A stretch of DNA of 64,000 nucleotides from Myxococcales bacterium (GCA_016191785.1 JACPVJ010000184.1:186001-250000); one strand, 5' to 3'; counted from the stretch's first letter, positions 8,643 through 17,482 are shown. Made by a program: numbers and translations. The notes: generated by a model not told the origin, from the letters alone.

Positions 8643-9887
8643 GTGAAAGCCGCCGAACGGTCGAGCCACCCGCGAGCGGCCTTCGCGCACCGCGACTTCC
8701 GGCTCTACATGCTCGCGCGCTTCCTCGCGGTCGTGGGCATTCAAGTGCAGTCCGTGGCTGTCGGCTGGCAGGTGTACTCGCTGACGCGCGACCCGCTCCA
8801 CCTGGGCTGGGTGGGCCTAGCGCAGTTCTTGCCCATGATGCTGTTCGCGTTGCCCAGCGGGCACGTCGCCGACCGCTTCGAGCGCCGCCGCATCTTGATG
8901 CTCTGCTTCTTGGTGACCGCGCTCGCGGCGCTCACCCTGGCGGCGAGCTCGCTTCGCGCCCCCAGGCTGTGGCTCATGTACTCGCTCTTGGTCGTCCTCG
9001 GCACGGCCCGGGCGTTCTACGGGCCGGCGGCCAGCGCGCTCTTGCCGTCGCTCGTTCCCAAGGGCGACTTCGCGAACGCCGTGGCGTGGAGCTCGGCGAA
9101 CTGGCAGGTGGCCACGATCTTCGGGCCCGCGCTCGGCGGCGTCATCTACGGCGCGTCCGGCGCCGCCGCGGCCTACTTCGCGACCGCGGTGCTCGTGCTC
9201 GGCTCGGCGGCGTGTCTCGCTGCCTTGCGGGCGTGTCCCCTCGCCCCTCCGGCGCAGGCCTCGAGCCTGTCGACCCTGCTCGGGGGCATTGCCTACGTCT
9301 GGCGCGAGAAGACCCTGCTCGGAGCCATCACGCTCGATCTTTTCGCCGTGCTGCTGGGGGGCGCAGTCGCGCTCTTGCCAGCGTTGGCCAAAGACGTGCT
9401 CCACGTCGGACCCGGTGGGCTGGGCGTCTTGCGTGGGGCGCCGGCGGTGGGTGCAGCGTTGATGGCGCTCGTGCTTGCGCATCGCCCGCTGCGCCGCCGC
9501 GCCGGGGTGGTGATGTTGATCTCGGTGGCGATCTTCGGCCTGGCGACGGTGGTGCTCGGCTTCTCGGAGAGCTTCGCGCTCTCGCTGGGTGCGCTGGCCG
9601 TGCTCGGCGCGTCGGACATGGTCAGCGTGTTCGTGCGCCAGAACCTGGTGCAGCTCGGCACTCCCGACGCGATGCGCGGCCGAGTGAGCGCGGTGAACCT
9701 GGTGTTCATCGGGGCCTCGAACGAGCTCGGCGAGCTCGAGTCCGGCGTGACCGCGGCCTGGCTCGGGGTGGTGCCCGCGGTCATCGCCGGGGGCGTCGGG
9801 ACCGTGGTGGTGGTGGGCCTGTGCGCGCTGCTCTTTCCCGCGCTCAGGAGGGTCGATCGTCTGGAAGAGCTGCACGTGAGCCGGTGA
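8643..9887 (+). CDS. MFS transporter (MFS_3 / enterobactin exporter-like)
   Basis: 414 residues, about 12 TM helices. The segment after TM2 (GHVADRFERRRILM) matches the conserved MFS loop motif A (G-x-x-x-D-R-x-x-R-R). The N-terminal FRLYMLARFLAVVGIQVQSVAVGWQVY is characteristic of the EntS/MFS_3 group of drug or siderophore efflux proteins. A GTG start was chosen; the nearby ATG at 8627 is out of frame. Ends two bases from the convergent crotonase stop. Substrate unknown. Confidence 0.92.
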   Translation: MKAAERSSHPRAAFAHRDFRLYMLARFLAVVGIQVQSVAVGWQVYSLTRDPLHLGWVGLAQFLPMMLFALPSGHVADRFERRRILMLCFLVTALAALTLAASSLRAPRLWLMYSLLVVLGTARAFYGPAASALLPSLVPKGDFANAVAWSSANWQVATIFGPALGGVIYGASGAAAAYFATAVLVLGSAACLAALRACPLAPPAQASSLSTLLGGIAYVWREKTLLGAITLDLFAVLLGGAVALLPALAKDVLHVGPGGLGVLRGAPAVGAALMALVLAHRPLRRRAGVVMLISVAIFGLATVVLGFSESFALSLGALAVLGASDMVSVFVRQNLVQLGTPDAMRGRVSAVNLVFIGASNELGELESGVTAAWLGVVPAVIAGGVGTVVVVGLCALLFPALRRVDRLEELHVSR

Positions 9888-9889
9888 GG

Positions 9890-10585
9890 TCACCCGCCGA
9901 ATTCGCGGATGTTCTCGTCGAGCGTGTCGCGGATGTGCCGAATGGTGTCCCGGCGGAGGGCTCGCTTGCTGGCCGCGAAGGCCGCGCTGCTCAGGGCTGC
10001 CAGGCGACGCGCCTCGTCCATCGCGCGCGGGACGAGCTGGTCGGCGGGGACGACCTGATCGAGGTACCCCGCGTCGCGTGCGGAGTCCGGGTCGAACTGG
10101 CGGCCCAAGAGCGTCGCTTCCGTCAGCTTCCGCGGGTCGAGTCGGTCCCGGGCCAGCTCGATGGCCAAGATCGGCAGCGGCAGGCCGATCGCCACCTCGT
10201 TCAGCCCGATCTTGAACTCGCCGGCGGTGCCGAGGCGCACGTCACCGCACAGAACCACCAGCGCACCGCCCGCGAGCGCGTGACCCGTGCAGGCCACGAT
10301 CAGGGGTTGAGGATGCGCGTACATTCGGAGCAGCACGTCGGCGCCCCGGGTCACCAGCGCCCGGGCGCTCTCGGGTCCGGCCATCATGTGCTTGAGATCG
10401 AAGCCCGCGCAGAACCGCCCAGCGCGGCCGGTGAGGACCACGGCCTTCGCCTCGCGCTCGGCGCGATCGAACGCGGCGTCGAGTGCGTCGAGCATCTCGG
10501 GACCGAGGGCATTGGCTTTGCCGTCGTCCATGCGGACGATGGCGACTTCGTCAGTGAGCTCGAGGGTGGCCGGAAGGTCGGGCAT
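9890..10585 (-). CDS. Enoyl-CoA hydratase/isomerase (crotonase) family protein
   Basis: 231 residues, slightly short for the family (about 250-260). The oxyanion-hole segments are present: RFCAGFDLK and HALAGGALVVLCGDVRLG. The position that carries catalytic Glu in true hydratases (after FKIGLNE) is consistent with a Glu in LNEVAIGLP. C-terminal helices are short. It could be a hydratase, isomerase or another CoA-processing enzyme; there are no pathway neighbours. A GAGG element precedes the ATG. Confidence 0.88.
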   Translation of the reverse strand: MPDLPATLELTDEVAIVRMDDGKANALGPEMLDALDAAFDRAEREAKAVVLTGRAGRFCAGFDLKHMMAGPESARALVTRGADVLLRMYAHPQPLIVACTGHALAGGALVVLCGDVRLGTAGEFKIGLNEVAIGLPLPILAIELARDRLDPRKLTEATLLGRQFDPDSARDAGYLDQVVPADQLVPRAMDEARRLAALSSAAFAASKRALRRDTIRHIRDTLDENIREFGG

Positions 10586-10622
10586 GGTGAGCCTCGGTAA
10601 CAGAGCCCGGGCCTTCCGGAAA

Positions 10623-10631
10623 TGCTAGGCT
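10623..10631 (+). promoter_or_regulatory. Extended -10 box TGCTAGGCT before gene at 10642
   Basis: TG-C-TAGGCT ends 10 nt upstream of the ATG at 10642. The predicted transcription start would fall within a few bases of the start codon, and no Shine-Dalgarno is present. Same nonamer as at 2333. Confidence 0.5.
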
Positions 10632-10641
10632 CCGCGCTGCG

Positions 10642-11148
10642 ATGACGGAAACCGACCCGGGGGCCCGTGACCTCTGCTTGAGAGTGGTGGTCATGGGGGG
10701 CGCGAGCGAGGCATTTTTGGCGGCATTGAAGCTGCACGGCGACCGCTTGCCCCTGGGCCGCGTCCACGACTTCGAGCTGAGCCTGCGCTTCGAGGCCTTC
10801 GGGGTCGACCCCTGGGCGGGGGAGGGCGCCGGCGGCGCGGCGCTCGAGCGGGCGGCTCACCAGCTCGACGCGCTGGTGCTGACCGACGCGCTAACGCCCG
10901 GCACGCACTACTCGAGCTCGGCGGTCGAGCGCTTGTGCCGTGCGCTGCAGCCGGCGAGGGTCGTGCTGCCCACGGTGATCTACGGCGGGCCGGCGCTGGC
11001 CATGGAGTGGCAGTCGCTGACCGGCGTGGTCCCGGTGATGGTCTGCGACTCGCTGCCGGAGAACGCACTTTCGGCGGCGAAAGCGCTGGCCAAGGCCGCA
11101 CTCCGGGCGCTGCGCAAGAGCGAGCCTCCGCCGTCGGTCCGTGGCTGA
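10642..11148 (+). CDS. Conserved-looking protein of unknown function
   Basis: 168 residues. I do not recognise the family. An N-terminal beta-strand (LRVVVMGGASEAFLAAL) and a central ALVLTDALTPGTHYSSSAVERL segment give it an alternating strand-helix pattern like a Rossmann-type or GTPase-like fold, but no P-loop is visible. No signal peptide or TM. It converges on the kinase-macro gene; the two stop codons are 2 bp apart inside a 12-bp palindrome. Confidence 0.7.
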   Translation: MTETDPGARDLCLRVVVMGGASEAFLAALKLHGDRLPLGRVHDFELSLRFEAFGVDPWAGEGAGGAALERAAHQLDALVLTDALTPGTHYSSSAVERLCRALQPARVVLPTVIYGGPALAMEWQSLTGVVPVMVCDSLPENALSAAKALAKAALRALRKSEPPPSVRG

Positions 11149-11150
11149 GC

Positions 11151-12626
11151 TCAGCTGCGCGGGGTGTCGAGCAACGTCGGCCCGGTCGGATCCGTCGGCC
11201 CGCGTTCCGCGCTGGCCAATCCGGCGTCCAGTCCGGTGTCGACGTGCAAGCCGAACAGCTCGCTCTCGAGCACCTGGCGGAACACCCGCAGCTTGGCGTC
11301 GTCGAGCAGCACGAAGCGCACCTCTTCCAGGCGTGACCCTCCCAGCGACAGGTGCCAGCTCAGTGCCGACGCCTGTGCCTGTGCGGCGACCTCGAGCGTG
11401 ACCCGGGCAGCGCCGGTCCCCAGCGCCGGGATCGCCAGGCGCCGCAGCCCGAGCCGCTCCGCCAAGAGCAGCACGCGCTGCGTGGCGCGCCCGATGCAAC
11501 TCGCCTCTTCCCAGGCGCTGACCGCGTGCAGCACGCGGCGGCAGCGCAGGCGCCCGGGCCCAGTGGCGATGCACGCGCCGAGCGGCTGCTCGCCGTAGGC
11601 CAGCGCTTCGGCCTCGATCTCGTCTCCGCCGGTCCGCCGCAGCGCTTCGCCGACCCCGGTGCGCATGGCGAGCTGCCAGTTGGCCGAGCTCACGATGCCG
11701 TCGGTCTCGACAGTGGCGATGTCCCCGGCCTCGGTGAAGACCTGCACACGGTCGAGGACGAAGCGGTCCGCGCCGAGCTGGGTCGCGCGCAGGGGCCGGG
11801 CCGTCGACCGGGCCAGGGCCGCCAGCGCGCGCTGCGGCTCGCCGAGGTCGGCGTAGCGCTGGCTCGGGTTCTTGGCGATCATCTTGCCGATCACGTGCTG
11901 GAAGAACGCCTCTTCCGCGCTCTGGGGCGGTGGAAAGCGAGCCTCGTCGGGCGTCTCGAGCAGCTCGTGGGCGTCGAGGAAGGGCGGGGAGCCGTAGCGC
12001 AGGTCGAAGATGGTCGCCCCCAGCCCATACACGTCGGCGTGTCGGTCGAGCGCCTCGCCGCGCAGCGCTTCGGGTGCCATGAAGCGCAGCGTGCCGGCGC
12101 TGCCGCACAGCTTCTTCTCCGAGATCTGGGTCGGGACGGCCACGCCGAAGTCGCCGAGCTTCAAGGTGCCGTCGACCGAGCCGAACAGGTTCGACGGCTT
12201 GAGGTCGCGGTGCAAGATGCCGTACTGGTGGGCGGCGCGCAGGCCCCTGGCGATCTGCGCTGCCGCGTCGCACGCGAACCAGAGCGGCAAGCCCCGGCCG
12301 AGCGAGTCGCGCCGCGCGTGGTCGAGCTCGTTCAGATCGATGCCGTCCACGTACTCTTGCACCACGTAGGGCAGCTCGCCGGCGTAGGTCCCCACGTCCA
12401 GCGCGCGCACCACGTTCGGGCTGTTGATCCGCGCCATCAGGCGCGCCTCGGTCACGACCCGCTGCTCGCGCTCTTGGGCCGAGCCGCCCAGCTCGGGCTT
12501 GAGGGTCTTGATGATCACCGGCGCGGCCAGCACCACGTGCCGCGCGAGCCACACGTCGCCCATGCCGCCGCCGCCCAGGCGGCCCCACACCTCGTAGTCT
12601 CGAATGCGCGTGCCGGGCGAGAACAT
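11151..12626 (-). CDS. Serine/threonine protein kinase fused to a C-terminal macro domain
   Basis: 491 residues. The kinase domain spans about 10-275: Gly-rich GGGGMGDVW, Lys in VIIK (about 40), HRDLKPSN (139-146), GDFGVA (DFG 159-161) and MAPE (183-186). All catalytic residues are intact. The C-terminal part (about 301-440) reads as a macro domain: DGIVSSANWQL at the nucleotide-binding strand, GVGEALRRTGG glycine loop, GACIATGPGRL, VLHAVSAW, and AIPALGTG. Macro domains bind ADP-ribose or related ligands, so this protein may link phosphorylation to an ADP-ribose signal. The binding-loop Asn of canonical domains (NAAN) is replaced by SSAN, so affinity is uncertain. A TATCCT box sits 8 nt before the ATG. 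Confidence 0.88.
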   Translation of the reverse strand: MFSPGTRIRDYEVWGRLGGGGMGDVWLARHVVLAAPVIIKTLKPELGGSAQEREQRVVTEARLMARINSPNVVRALDVGTYAGELPYVVQEYVDGIDLNELDHARRDSLGRGLPLWFACDAAAQIARGLRAAHQYGILHRDLKPSNLFGSVDGTLKLGDFGVAVPTQISEKKLCGSAGTLRFMAPEALRGEALDRHADVYGLGATIFDLRYGSPPFLDAHELLETPDEARFPPPQSAEEAFFQHVIGKMIAKNPSQRYADLGEPQRALAALARSTARPLRATQLGADRFVLDRVQVFTEAGDIATVETDGIVSSANWQLAMRTGVGEALRRTGGDEIEAEALAYGEQPLGACIATGPGRLRCRRVLHAVSAWEEASCIGRATQRVLLLAERLGLRRLAIPALGTGAARVTLEVAAQAQASALSWHLSLGGSRLEEVRFVLLDDAKLRVFRQVLESELFGLHVDTGLDAGLASAERGPTDPTGPTLLDTPRS

Positions 12627-12634
12627 CGCCCCCG

Positions 12635-12640
12635 AGGATA
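12635..12640 (-). promoter_or_regulatory. -10 box TATCCT for kinase-macro gene
   Basis: On the minus strand TATCCT ends 8 nt before the ATG at 12626. There is no Shine-Dalgarno, which is consistent with a leaderless or near-leaderless transcript. It lies immediately after the stop of the upstream same-strand gene. Confidence 0.4.
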
Positions 12641-12642
12641 GC

Positions 12643-14232
12643 TCAGCGCGGAGCCGCTCGGCGATAGAGCCACCAGCTGCCGTGCTGGGCGACCGCCTCG
12701 ATGCTGGGGTCCGCCGTGAACAAGTGGGCGGGGCTGTCGTGCCGGCGCACCAGGAACCAGTCGAACCACGCGCCGTTCCGCTTCACATCGAAGAGGTGCG
12801 GCTGCCACTCCCAGCGCTCGGGCACCGGCGGCGGGACGTCGGGGCTGCCCACGCGGTAGGCCGCCGGGTTGACGTTCCACACGCTGAAGTGGAACGACAG
12901 CGCGCCGCCCTTCTCGGCCTGGACCCAGGCGGGCAGGTGGATGAACGGCGTGATCGTGCGGGTGCTGCCGTCGTGGGCGAACACCAGGTACATCAGGCGC
13001 GGCGCCTTGGGGATGTGGCGCACCACTGCTTGGAAGTCGGCGGTGCTCTGGTCGAACGCGTGGTACTGCACCGCCACGTGGTACCCGATGCGCCCCGCCG
13101 AGACGGCGAGCGCGGTGACCAGGCACAAACGCACCCAGCCCTGTCGCGGCATGTCCGGCACCGCCGCCAAGAGGATGAACAACGCCGGCGTGAGCTCCCG
13201 CGGGTAGACGTACCACCAGAGGCCGATGCGCATGGGCAGCATCAGGAACGCGAACAGGAACCCGCCGGCCAAGAGGAAGGGCAAGAGCGTGACCGCGATG
13301 CCCCACCACCACTCGCGAAACGACCGCCGGCGAGCGCGCCCTTGCGCCACGAACCACACCGCGCACGACAGCCCCAGCACCAGCGCGAGGTCGAGGAACC
13401 GGTTGAAGAGCAGCTTCTCTTCCACTCCTGCGGCGCCGGCGAAGCCGTCGACCAAGTAGCTGCCGATCTCTTTCAGCCGCTCGGGGGTCCAGGCCAGGTG
13501 GCCGCCGAGGTCGGTCTTGTCTTTGCCGGGGTAGAAGTGCCAGCCGAGAAAGATGGCGACGCTGGGGAAGGTCGGCCAGAGCGCGGGCCACAGCCGACGG
13601 GTGGCCGGCCACACCAACACCACGCTGCCGAACACCGCGAGCAGCGCGAAGGGGTAGCGGAACAGGTGGGTGAAGAAGACCGCGATCAGGCAGAGCGCCA
13701 GCCCGATCTGACGCCCGCGCGTCGGGCGATCGACGATCAGGAGCGCGAAACCGACGCACATCGCAAAAAGCCCGATGGCGCCCACGAAATTGACGAAGCC
13801 CCAGTGGGTCAGGTGCATCCAGACCGCGCTCAGCCCGAGCAGCCCCCAGAGCGGGCTCTTCTTCATCCCGTGGAACAGCACCGCGAGACCCGCCGGCAGC
13901 ATGGCCAGGGTGATCGCCGCCGCGGCCTTGACCGCCACGTGCATCGGCAGGGCCAAGGCCAAGATCGCCCCCAGGGCGTACAGGCTCATGTACGGCACCT
14001 TGAATGGCTGCAGCGTGAACTGACGGTCGAAGCCGAAGGTCGGATCCCAGTAGTGGCGGAAGATGGAGACGTCGCTGGCGTGGAACGGCAGATCCGTCAT
14101 GGGCGGGTAGCGGACCACCATGAACGGGTAGCCGATCACGTAGACCGACGCGGCGACGGCGAGGGCCGCGGCGAGCCAGCTCAGCGGCTCTCGCCGGACG
14201 CTGGCGCGGAGCTTCTCGAGCCGGGGTCGCAC
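12643..14232 (-). CDS. Large integral membrane protein of unknown function
   Basis: 529 residues from GTG. About 10-12 hydrophobic helices between residues 15 and 390, then a soluble C-terminal domain of about 130 residues rich in Trp/His. The arrangement (multi-TM plus extracytoplasmic C-terminal domain, early loop PPMTDLPFHASDVSIFRHYWDP) recalls GT-C-like membrane glycosyltransferases, and the early Asp/His would fit. I cannot name a family. It lies upstream of the kinase-macro gene with a 16-bp gap and is divergent from the epimerase gene. Confidence 0.75.
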   Translation of the reverse strand: MRPRLEKLRASVRREPLSWLAAALAVAASVYVIGYPFMVVRYPPMTDLPFHASDVSIFRHYWDPTFGFDRQFTLQPFKVPYMSLYALGAILALALPMHVAVKAAAAITLAMLPAGLAVLFHGMKKSPLWGLLGLSAVWMHLTHWGFVNFVGAIGLFAMCVGFALLIVDRPTRGRQIGLALCLIAVFFTHLFRYPFALLAVFGSVVLVWPATRRLWPALWPTFPSVAIFLGWHFYPGKDKTDLGGHLAWTPERLKEIGSYLVDGFAGAAGVEEKLLFNRFLDLALVLGLSCAVWFVAQGRARRRSFREWWWGIAVTLLPFLLAGGFLFAFLMLPMRIGLWWYVYPRELTPALFILLAAVPDMPRQGWVRLCLVTALAVSAGRIGYHVAVQYHAFDQSTADFQAVVRHIPKAPRLMYLVFAHDGSTRTITPFIHLPAWVQAEKGGALSFHFSVWNVNPAAYRVGSPDVPPPVPERWEWQPHLFDVKRNGAWFDWFLVRRHDSPAHLFTADPSIEAVAQHGSWWLYRRAAPR

Positions 14233-14248
14233 GGCGGCGACGTTAGCA

Positions 14249-14257
14249 TGCTAGCGT
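14249..14257 (+). promoter_or_regulatory. Extended -10 box TGCTAGCGT for epimerase gene
   Basis: TG-C-TAGCGT fits TGnTAnnnT and ends 9 nt upstream of the ATG at 14267. There is no Shine-Dalgarno between box and start. Confidence 0.5.
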
Positions 14258-14266
14258 CCCGCCCCA

Positions 14267-15226
14267 ATGGCCGAACCCCATCGCATCGAGGGCTCGACAG
14301 TCGTCGTCTCTGGCGGCTGCGGGTTCATCGGCTCGCACCTCGTGAGTGCCCTCGCGGCCCGGGGCGCGCGCCGCATCGTGGTGATCGACAGCTTGCGCTA
14401 CGGCAAGCCCGAGAACTTGGAAGCCGGCCTTCCCGTCGAGGTCGTGAAGCACGACCTGGGCTTCGGTGACCTTGCGGAGCTCGAGCGCGCGTGCGCGGGC
14501 GCGGACTATCTCTTCCACCTTGCCGCCGAGAAGCACAACCAGTCCAAGGACGATCCGACCCGGGTCCTGCGCGCCAACGTCGAAGGCACCGCGGCGCTGC
14601 TCGGCGCGGCGTGCCACGGAGGCGTGAAGAAGCTCCTCTTCACCTCGTCGCTCTATGCCTACGGCCGGCTCTCGGGCCCACCCATGGTCGAGACCGAGCA
14701 CCCGCACCCCAGCACCGTCTACGGCATCAGCAAGCTCACCGGCGAGCATTTGACCGAGTTCTTCGCCCGCCAGCACCGGATCGACTGGGTCAACCTGCGC
14801 TACTTCTTTGTCTACGGCCCCCGGCAGTTCGCCGGCACCGGCTACAAGAGCGTGATCGTGAAGAGCCTCGAGCGACTCCTCGCCGGGCAGTCGCCCATCG
14901 TCAACGGCGACGGGCAACAGGCCCTCGACTACATTTACGTGGGCGACGCCGTCGAGGCGACGTGCCGTGCGCTCGAGTCGCCGATCTCGGGCGGGCTCTA
15001 CAACGTCGGTTCGGGGGTCGCGACCTCGGTCCGCGACCTCGTCGCGCTGATGATTCGTGTCTCGGGCAAGGTCGTGGGCGTCGAGGCGGGGCCGGCGGAC
15101 TTCACGGCGGGCTCCTGCCGCGTCGGAAACGTGGAAGAGATCCACGCTCGCCTCGGGTTTCGCGCGGCCACCAGCCTCGAGCAGGGGCTCACCGCCACCC
15201 TGCGCTGGCTCGAGCAGACGGCCTAG
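14267..15226 (+). CDS. NAD-dependent epimerase/dehydratase (extended SDR)
   Basis: 319 residues. N-terminal Rossmann dinucleotide motif GGCGFIGSH (about 16-24), catalytic Ser/Thr region LLFTSSLYAYG, and YGISKLTGEH containing the YxxxK catalytic pair. The later FVYGPRQ and DYIYVGDAVEA match sugar-nucleotide epimerases such as UDP-glucose 4-epimerase. It probably acts on an NDP-sugar for cell-surface glycan synthesis; the exact substrate is not deducible. Its stop codon shares the 4-bp sequence CTAG with the convergent channel gene's stop. Confidence 0.93.
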   Translation: MAEPHRIEGSTVVVSGGCGFIGSHLVSALAARGARRIVVIDSLRYGKPENLEAGLPVEVVKHDLGFGDLAELERACAGADYLFHLAAEKHNQSKDDPTRVLRANVEGTAALLGAACHGGVKKLLFTSSLYAYGRLSGPPMVETEHPHPSTVYGISKLTGEHLTEFFARQHRIDWVNLRYFFVYGPRQFAGTGYKSVIVKSLERLLAGQSPIVNGDGQQALDYIYVGDAVEATCRALESPISGGLYNVGSGVATSVRDLVALMIRVSGKVVGVEAGPADFTAGSCRVGNVEEIHARLGFRAATSLEQGLTATLRWLEQTA

Positions 15227-16350
15227 CTCCCGTCGGCCCCCAGCCACTCCGAGAGCAGGTGCTCGAACTCGCCGGACTGCGAGAGGCGCAAGATCGCCAA
15301 GTTGATCTCCTTCCGCAGCGGCAGCGCCTCGGCGCGGATGCCGATCCCGTAGCCGTGATTGTCGAACGTGCCCGGCAATACCGTCAGCCGCTCTTCGTAC
15401 TTCTGCTTGACGTGGTACTTGAGGATCGGCGCCTCGAAGACCGCGGCGTCGATCTCGCCGGAGGCGAGGCCCTTCACCAGGTCCTCTGGCGAGACGTACG
15501 CCTTGCCGCTCAACCCGCGGGCGTTCAGCCACTTTTCGCCCTGCGACTTCTCGACGCTGCCGACCTTCACCCGGGGCAGGTCCTTGGGGCCGCCCACCGC
15601 GGTGGTCAGGCGGCTGGCCGTGAGCTGCGACGACATCTCGGCGGTGAACCCCGAGAGCGCGAGCACGCTGACGATGGCCCACACGATCCCGAGCGACCGG
15701 CCGAGGCGCGTCCGGTGCATCGGATCGTTATAGCCAATGAACGTCTCCGTCGCCCAGAAGAAGCCGTGCAAGATGCCGCCGGCTCCCCCGAACTCGTCTT
15801 CGTTCCGCTTGCGCTCGATCAGCCACATCACGAAGCCCATCACGAGCAAGATGCCGGTGACGCCACCCAGGACCTTCAGGAAGGCCGACGAAGTGGCAGC
15901 TTCCCACAGCACCGCGCCGCCGCCCTTCGTCTCCTTGCGCACCGCGATGCCGAGGCCGGTCGAGAAGAAGGCGTGGGAGAGGTCGAACTTCTTCTCCCCG
16001 GCTTCGGTGATGTTCATCGACACCCAGACGTCCACCTCTTTGTGCGCGCGCTCGCGCCAGGTGGTGCGCTCCAGCTGGCGAATCTCGTAGTCCACGCCGA
16101 CCTCGCGGGCGACGCGCTTCCAGAGCTCCATGCTGATGCCCGTCCACTCGCCGTCGTCACGCCTCACGATGAACGGCGCGATCGGATAGGTGCCGACGAT
16201 CAGCTTCTTCCGGGGGGCCGGTGCCGGCGCTCCCTCCGCCGCGGCGTCGCTCGGGCCGGCGTCCGGACCGGCGTCGGCCCGAGCGCTGCTTGCCAGGCAG
16301 ATCGAGAGAACCAACGTCAGCGAAGCCCACCACCACGAAGCCCAACGCAT
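15223..16350 (-). CDS. Prokaryotic ionotropic glutamate receptor-like channel
   Basis: 375 residues. Signal peptide (about 1-25, ending SSARA), a Pro/Ala linker, then a split periplasmic-binding-protein domain. S1 runs about 48-140 (KLIVGTYPIAPF, GISMELWKRVARE). Next come TM1 (158-178), a pore helix and filter-like loop TETFIGYND (201-209), and TM2 (219-236). S2 (about 240-370) includes VKVGSVEKSQGEKWL and DAAVFEAPILKY. This is the GluR0 topology: ligand-gated, K+-channel-like. The loop aligns with KcsA TATTVGYGD but carries GYN instead of GYG. Ligand unknown. The ATG at 16350 was chosen because it starts the signal peptide. Confidence 0.85.
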   Translation of the reverse strand: MRWASWWWASLTLVLSICLASSARADAGPDAGPSDAAAEGAPAPAPRKKLIVGTYPIAPFIVRRDDGEWTGISMELWKRVAREVGVDYEIRQLERTTWRERAHKEVDVWVSMNITEAGEKKFDLSHAFFSTGLGIAVRKETKGGGAVLWEAATSSAFLKVLGGVTGILLVMGFVMWLIERKRNEDEFGGAGGILHGFFWATETFIGYNDPMHRTRLGRSLGIVWAIVSVLALSGFTAEMSSQLTASRLTTAVGGPKDLPRVKVGSVEKSQGEKWLNARGLSGKAYVSPEDLVKGLASGEIDAAVFEAPILKYHVKQKYEERLTVLPGTFDNHGYGIGIRAEALPLRKEINLAILRLSQSGEFEHLLSEWLGADGS

Positions 16351-16486
16351 GGGCCGGACCGTAGCCGTGGCGCCCGGCACTGTCACCGGTCTCGCGGTGC
16401 CGGCGCGCGGCAGCTTCGCCGCGCCTCCGAGGCGCCTGCCGCGGAGTTGGCACTTGGCGGCAAGCTCCGCTAGACGTGGGTCCGTC

Positions 16487-17482
16487 GTGCGACTGCTGCT
16501 CCTCGTCGGTCTCGGGCTCCTCGCCTGCAACGGTGCGTCGCCGGCGCCCCCGCCGGCGGCCAAGGTCGAACCGGCGCCGACGCCCCAACGGCACCGGGCC
16601 CTGCCCAGGCCACCGAAGCCGCCCGCCGTGGCCAGCGCCCGACCCGCGCCGTCCACGCCCGCGCCCACGCCGCCGGCGCTGCCGAGCGCCACGCCCGCAC
16701 CGCCGGGCATGCTGCCCGTCCCCGCAGGAACCTTCACCATGGGCTCGAGCGACGAGGGTGAAGAAGACGAGCGGCCCGCGCACCAGGTCACCCTGAAGGC
16801 GTTCTTGCTTGACGAGCACGAGGTCACCAACGGCCAGTACCTGGAGTGCGTGAACGCGAAGATCTGCAGGCCATGGAAGGCCGACGCGGCCAAGGCCATG
16901 AAGTACGGCTCCGAGCAGGAGTTCCGCGGTGCGAGGAAGCCGGTGGTCGGGGTTTCCTTCGACGACGCCAAGACCTACTGCGAGTGGCGAGGCAAGCGTC
17001 TGCCCACCGAGGCCGAGTGGGAGCGCGCGGCGCGCGGCGACGACGGTCGCAAGTACCCCTGGGGCAGCGCCTTCCCGGACCCCAAAAAGCACGGGTGCTT
17101 CCAGGGGTGCCAGGGTGGAGCCACCGCCGAGGTCGGCTCGTTCCCGGCGGACGCGGGCCCCTACGGCCACCACGACCTCGCCGGCAACGTCTGGGAGTGG
17201 AGCGCGGATCACTACGACCCCTACGCGTACAAGCGCCCGAGCGCCGACCGCGGTGTGCCCGGCACCTGTGACGAGATCCTCGCCGCGCAGGACGAGCTAC
17301 GAAAGAAGAAGCTCGAGGGCTACACGGGTTCGAACCCCATCCCCACGGAGTGCGAACGCGTGCTCCGAGGCGGAGCGTTCAACTACCACGCCAAGGGGCT
17401 GCGCTCGTCGAACCGTGTGCACCACCCGGGCACCTGGCGACTCTTGGTCGCCGGCTTCCGTTGCGCCAAAGACGCACCCTGA
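16487..17482 (+). CDS. Formylglycine-generating-enzyme (SUMF1) domain lipoprotein
   Basis: 331 residues from GTG. Lipoprotein signal RLLLLVGLGLLAC with the acylated Cys at about residue 14. A Pro/Ala-rich spacer of about 60 residues follows, then an FGE-sulfatase domain from about 75 to the end: MLPVPAGTFTMGSSDEGEED, FLLDEHEVTNGQYLECV, YCEWRGKRLPTEAEWERAARG, LAGNVWEWSADHYDP, RVLRGGAFNY and a final GFRCAK. Most bacterial proteins of this type are not true sulfatase activators and act as ligand-binding or structural modules, so enzymatic activity is uncertain. Its stop abuts the opposing lipoprotein's stop (TGATCA). Confidence 0.9.
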   Translation: MRLLLLVGLGLLACNGASPAPPPAAKVEPAPTPQRHRALPRPPKPPAVASARPAPSTPAPTPPALPSATPAPPGMLPVPAGTFTMGSSDEGEEDERPAHQVTLKAFLLDEHEVTNGQYLECVNAKICRPWKADAAKAMKYGSEQEFRGARKPVVGVSFDDAKTYCEWRGKRLPTEAEWERAARGDDGRKYPWGSAFPDPKKHGCFQGCQGGATAEVGSFPADAGPYGHHDLAGNVWEWSADHYDPYAYKRPSADRGVPGTCDEILAAQDELRKKKLEGYTGSNPIPTECERVLRGGAFNYHAKGLRSSNRVHHPGTWRLLVAGFRCAKDAP

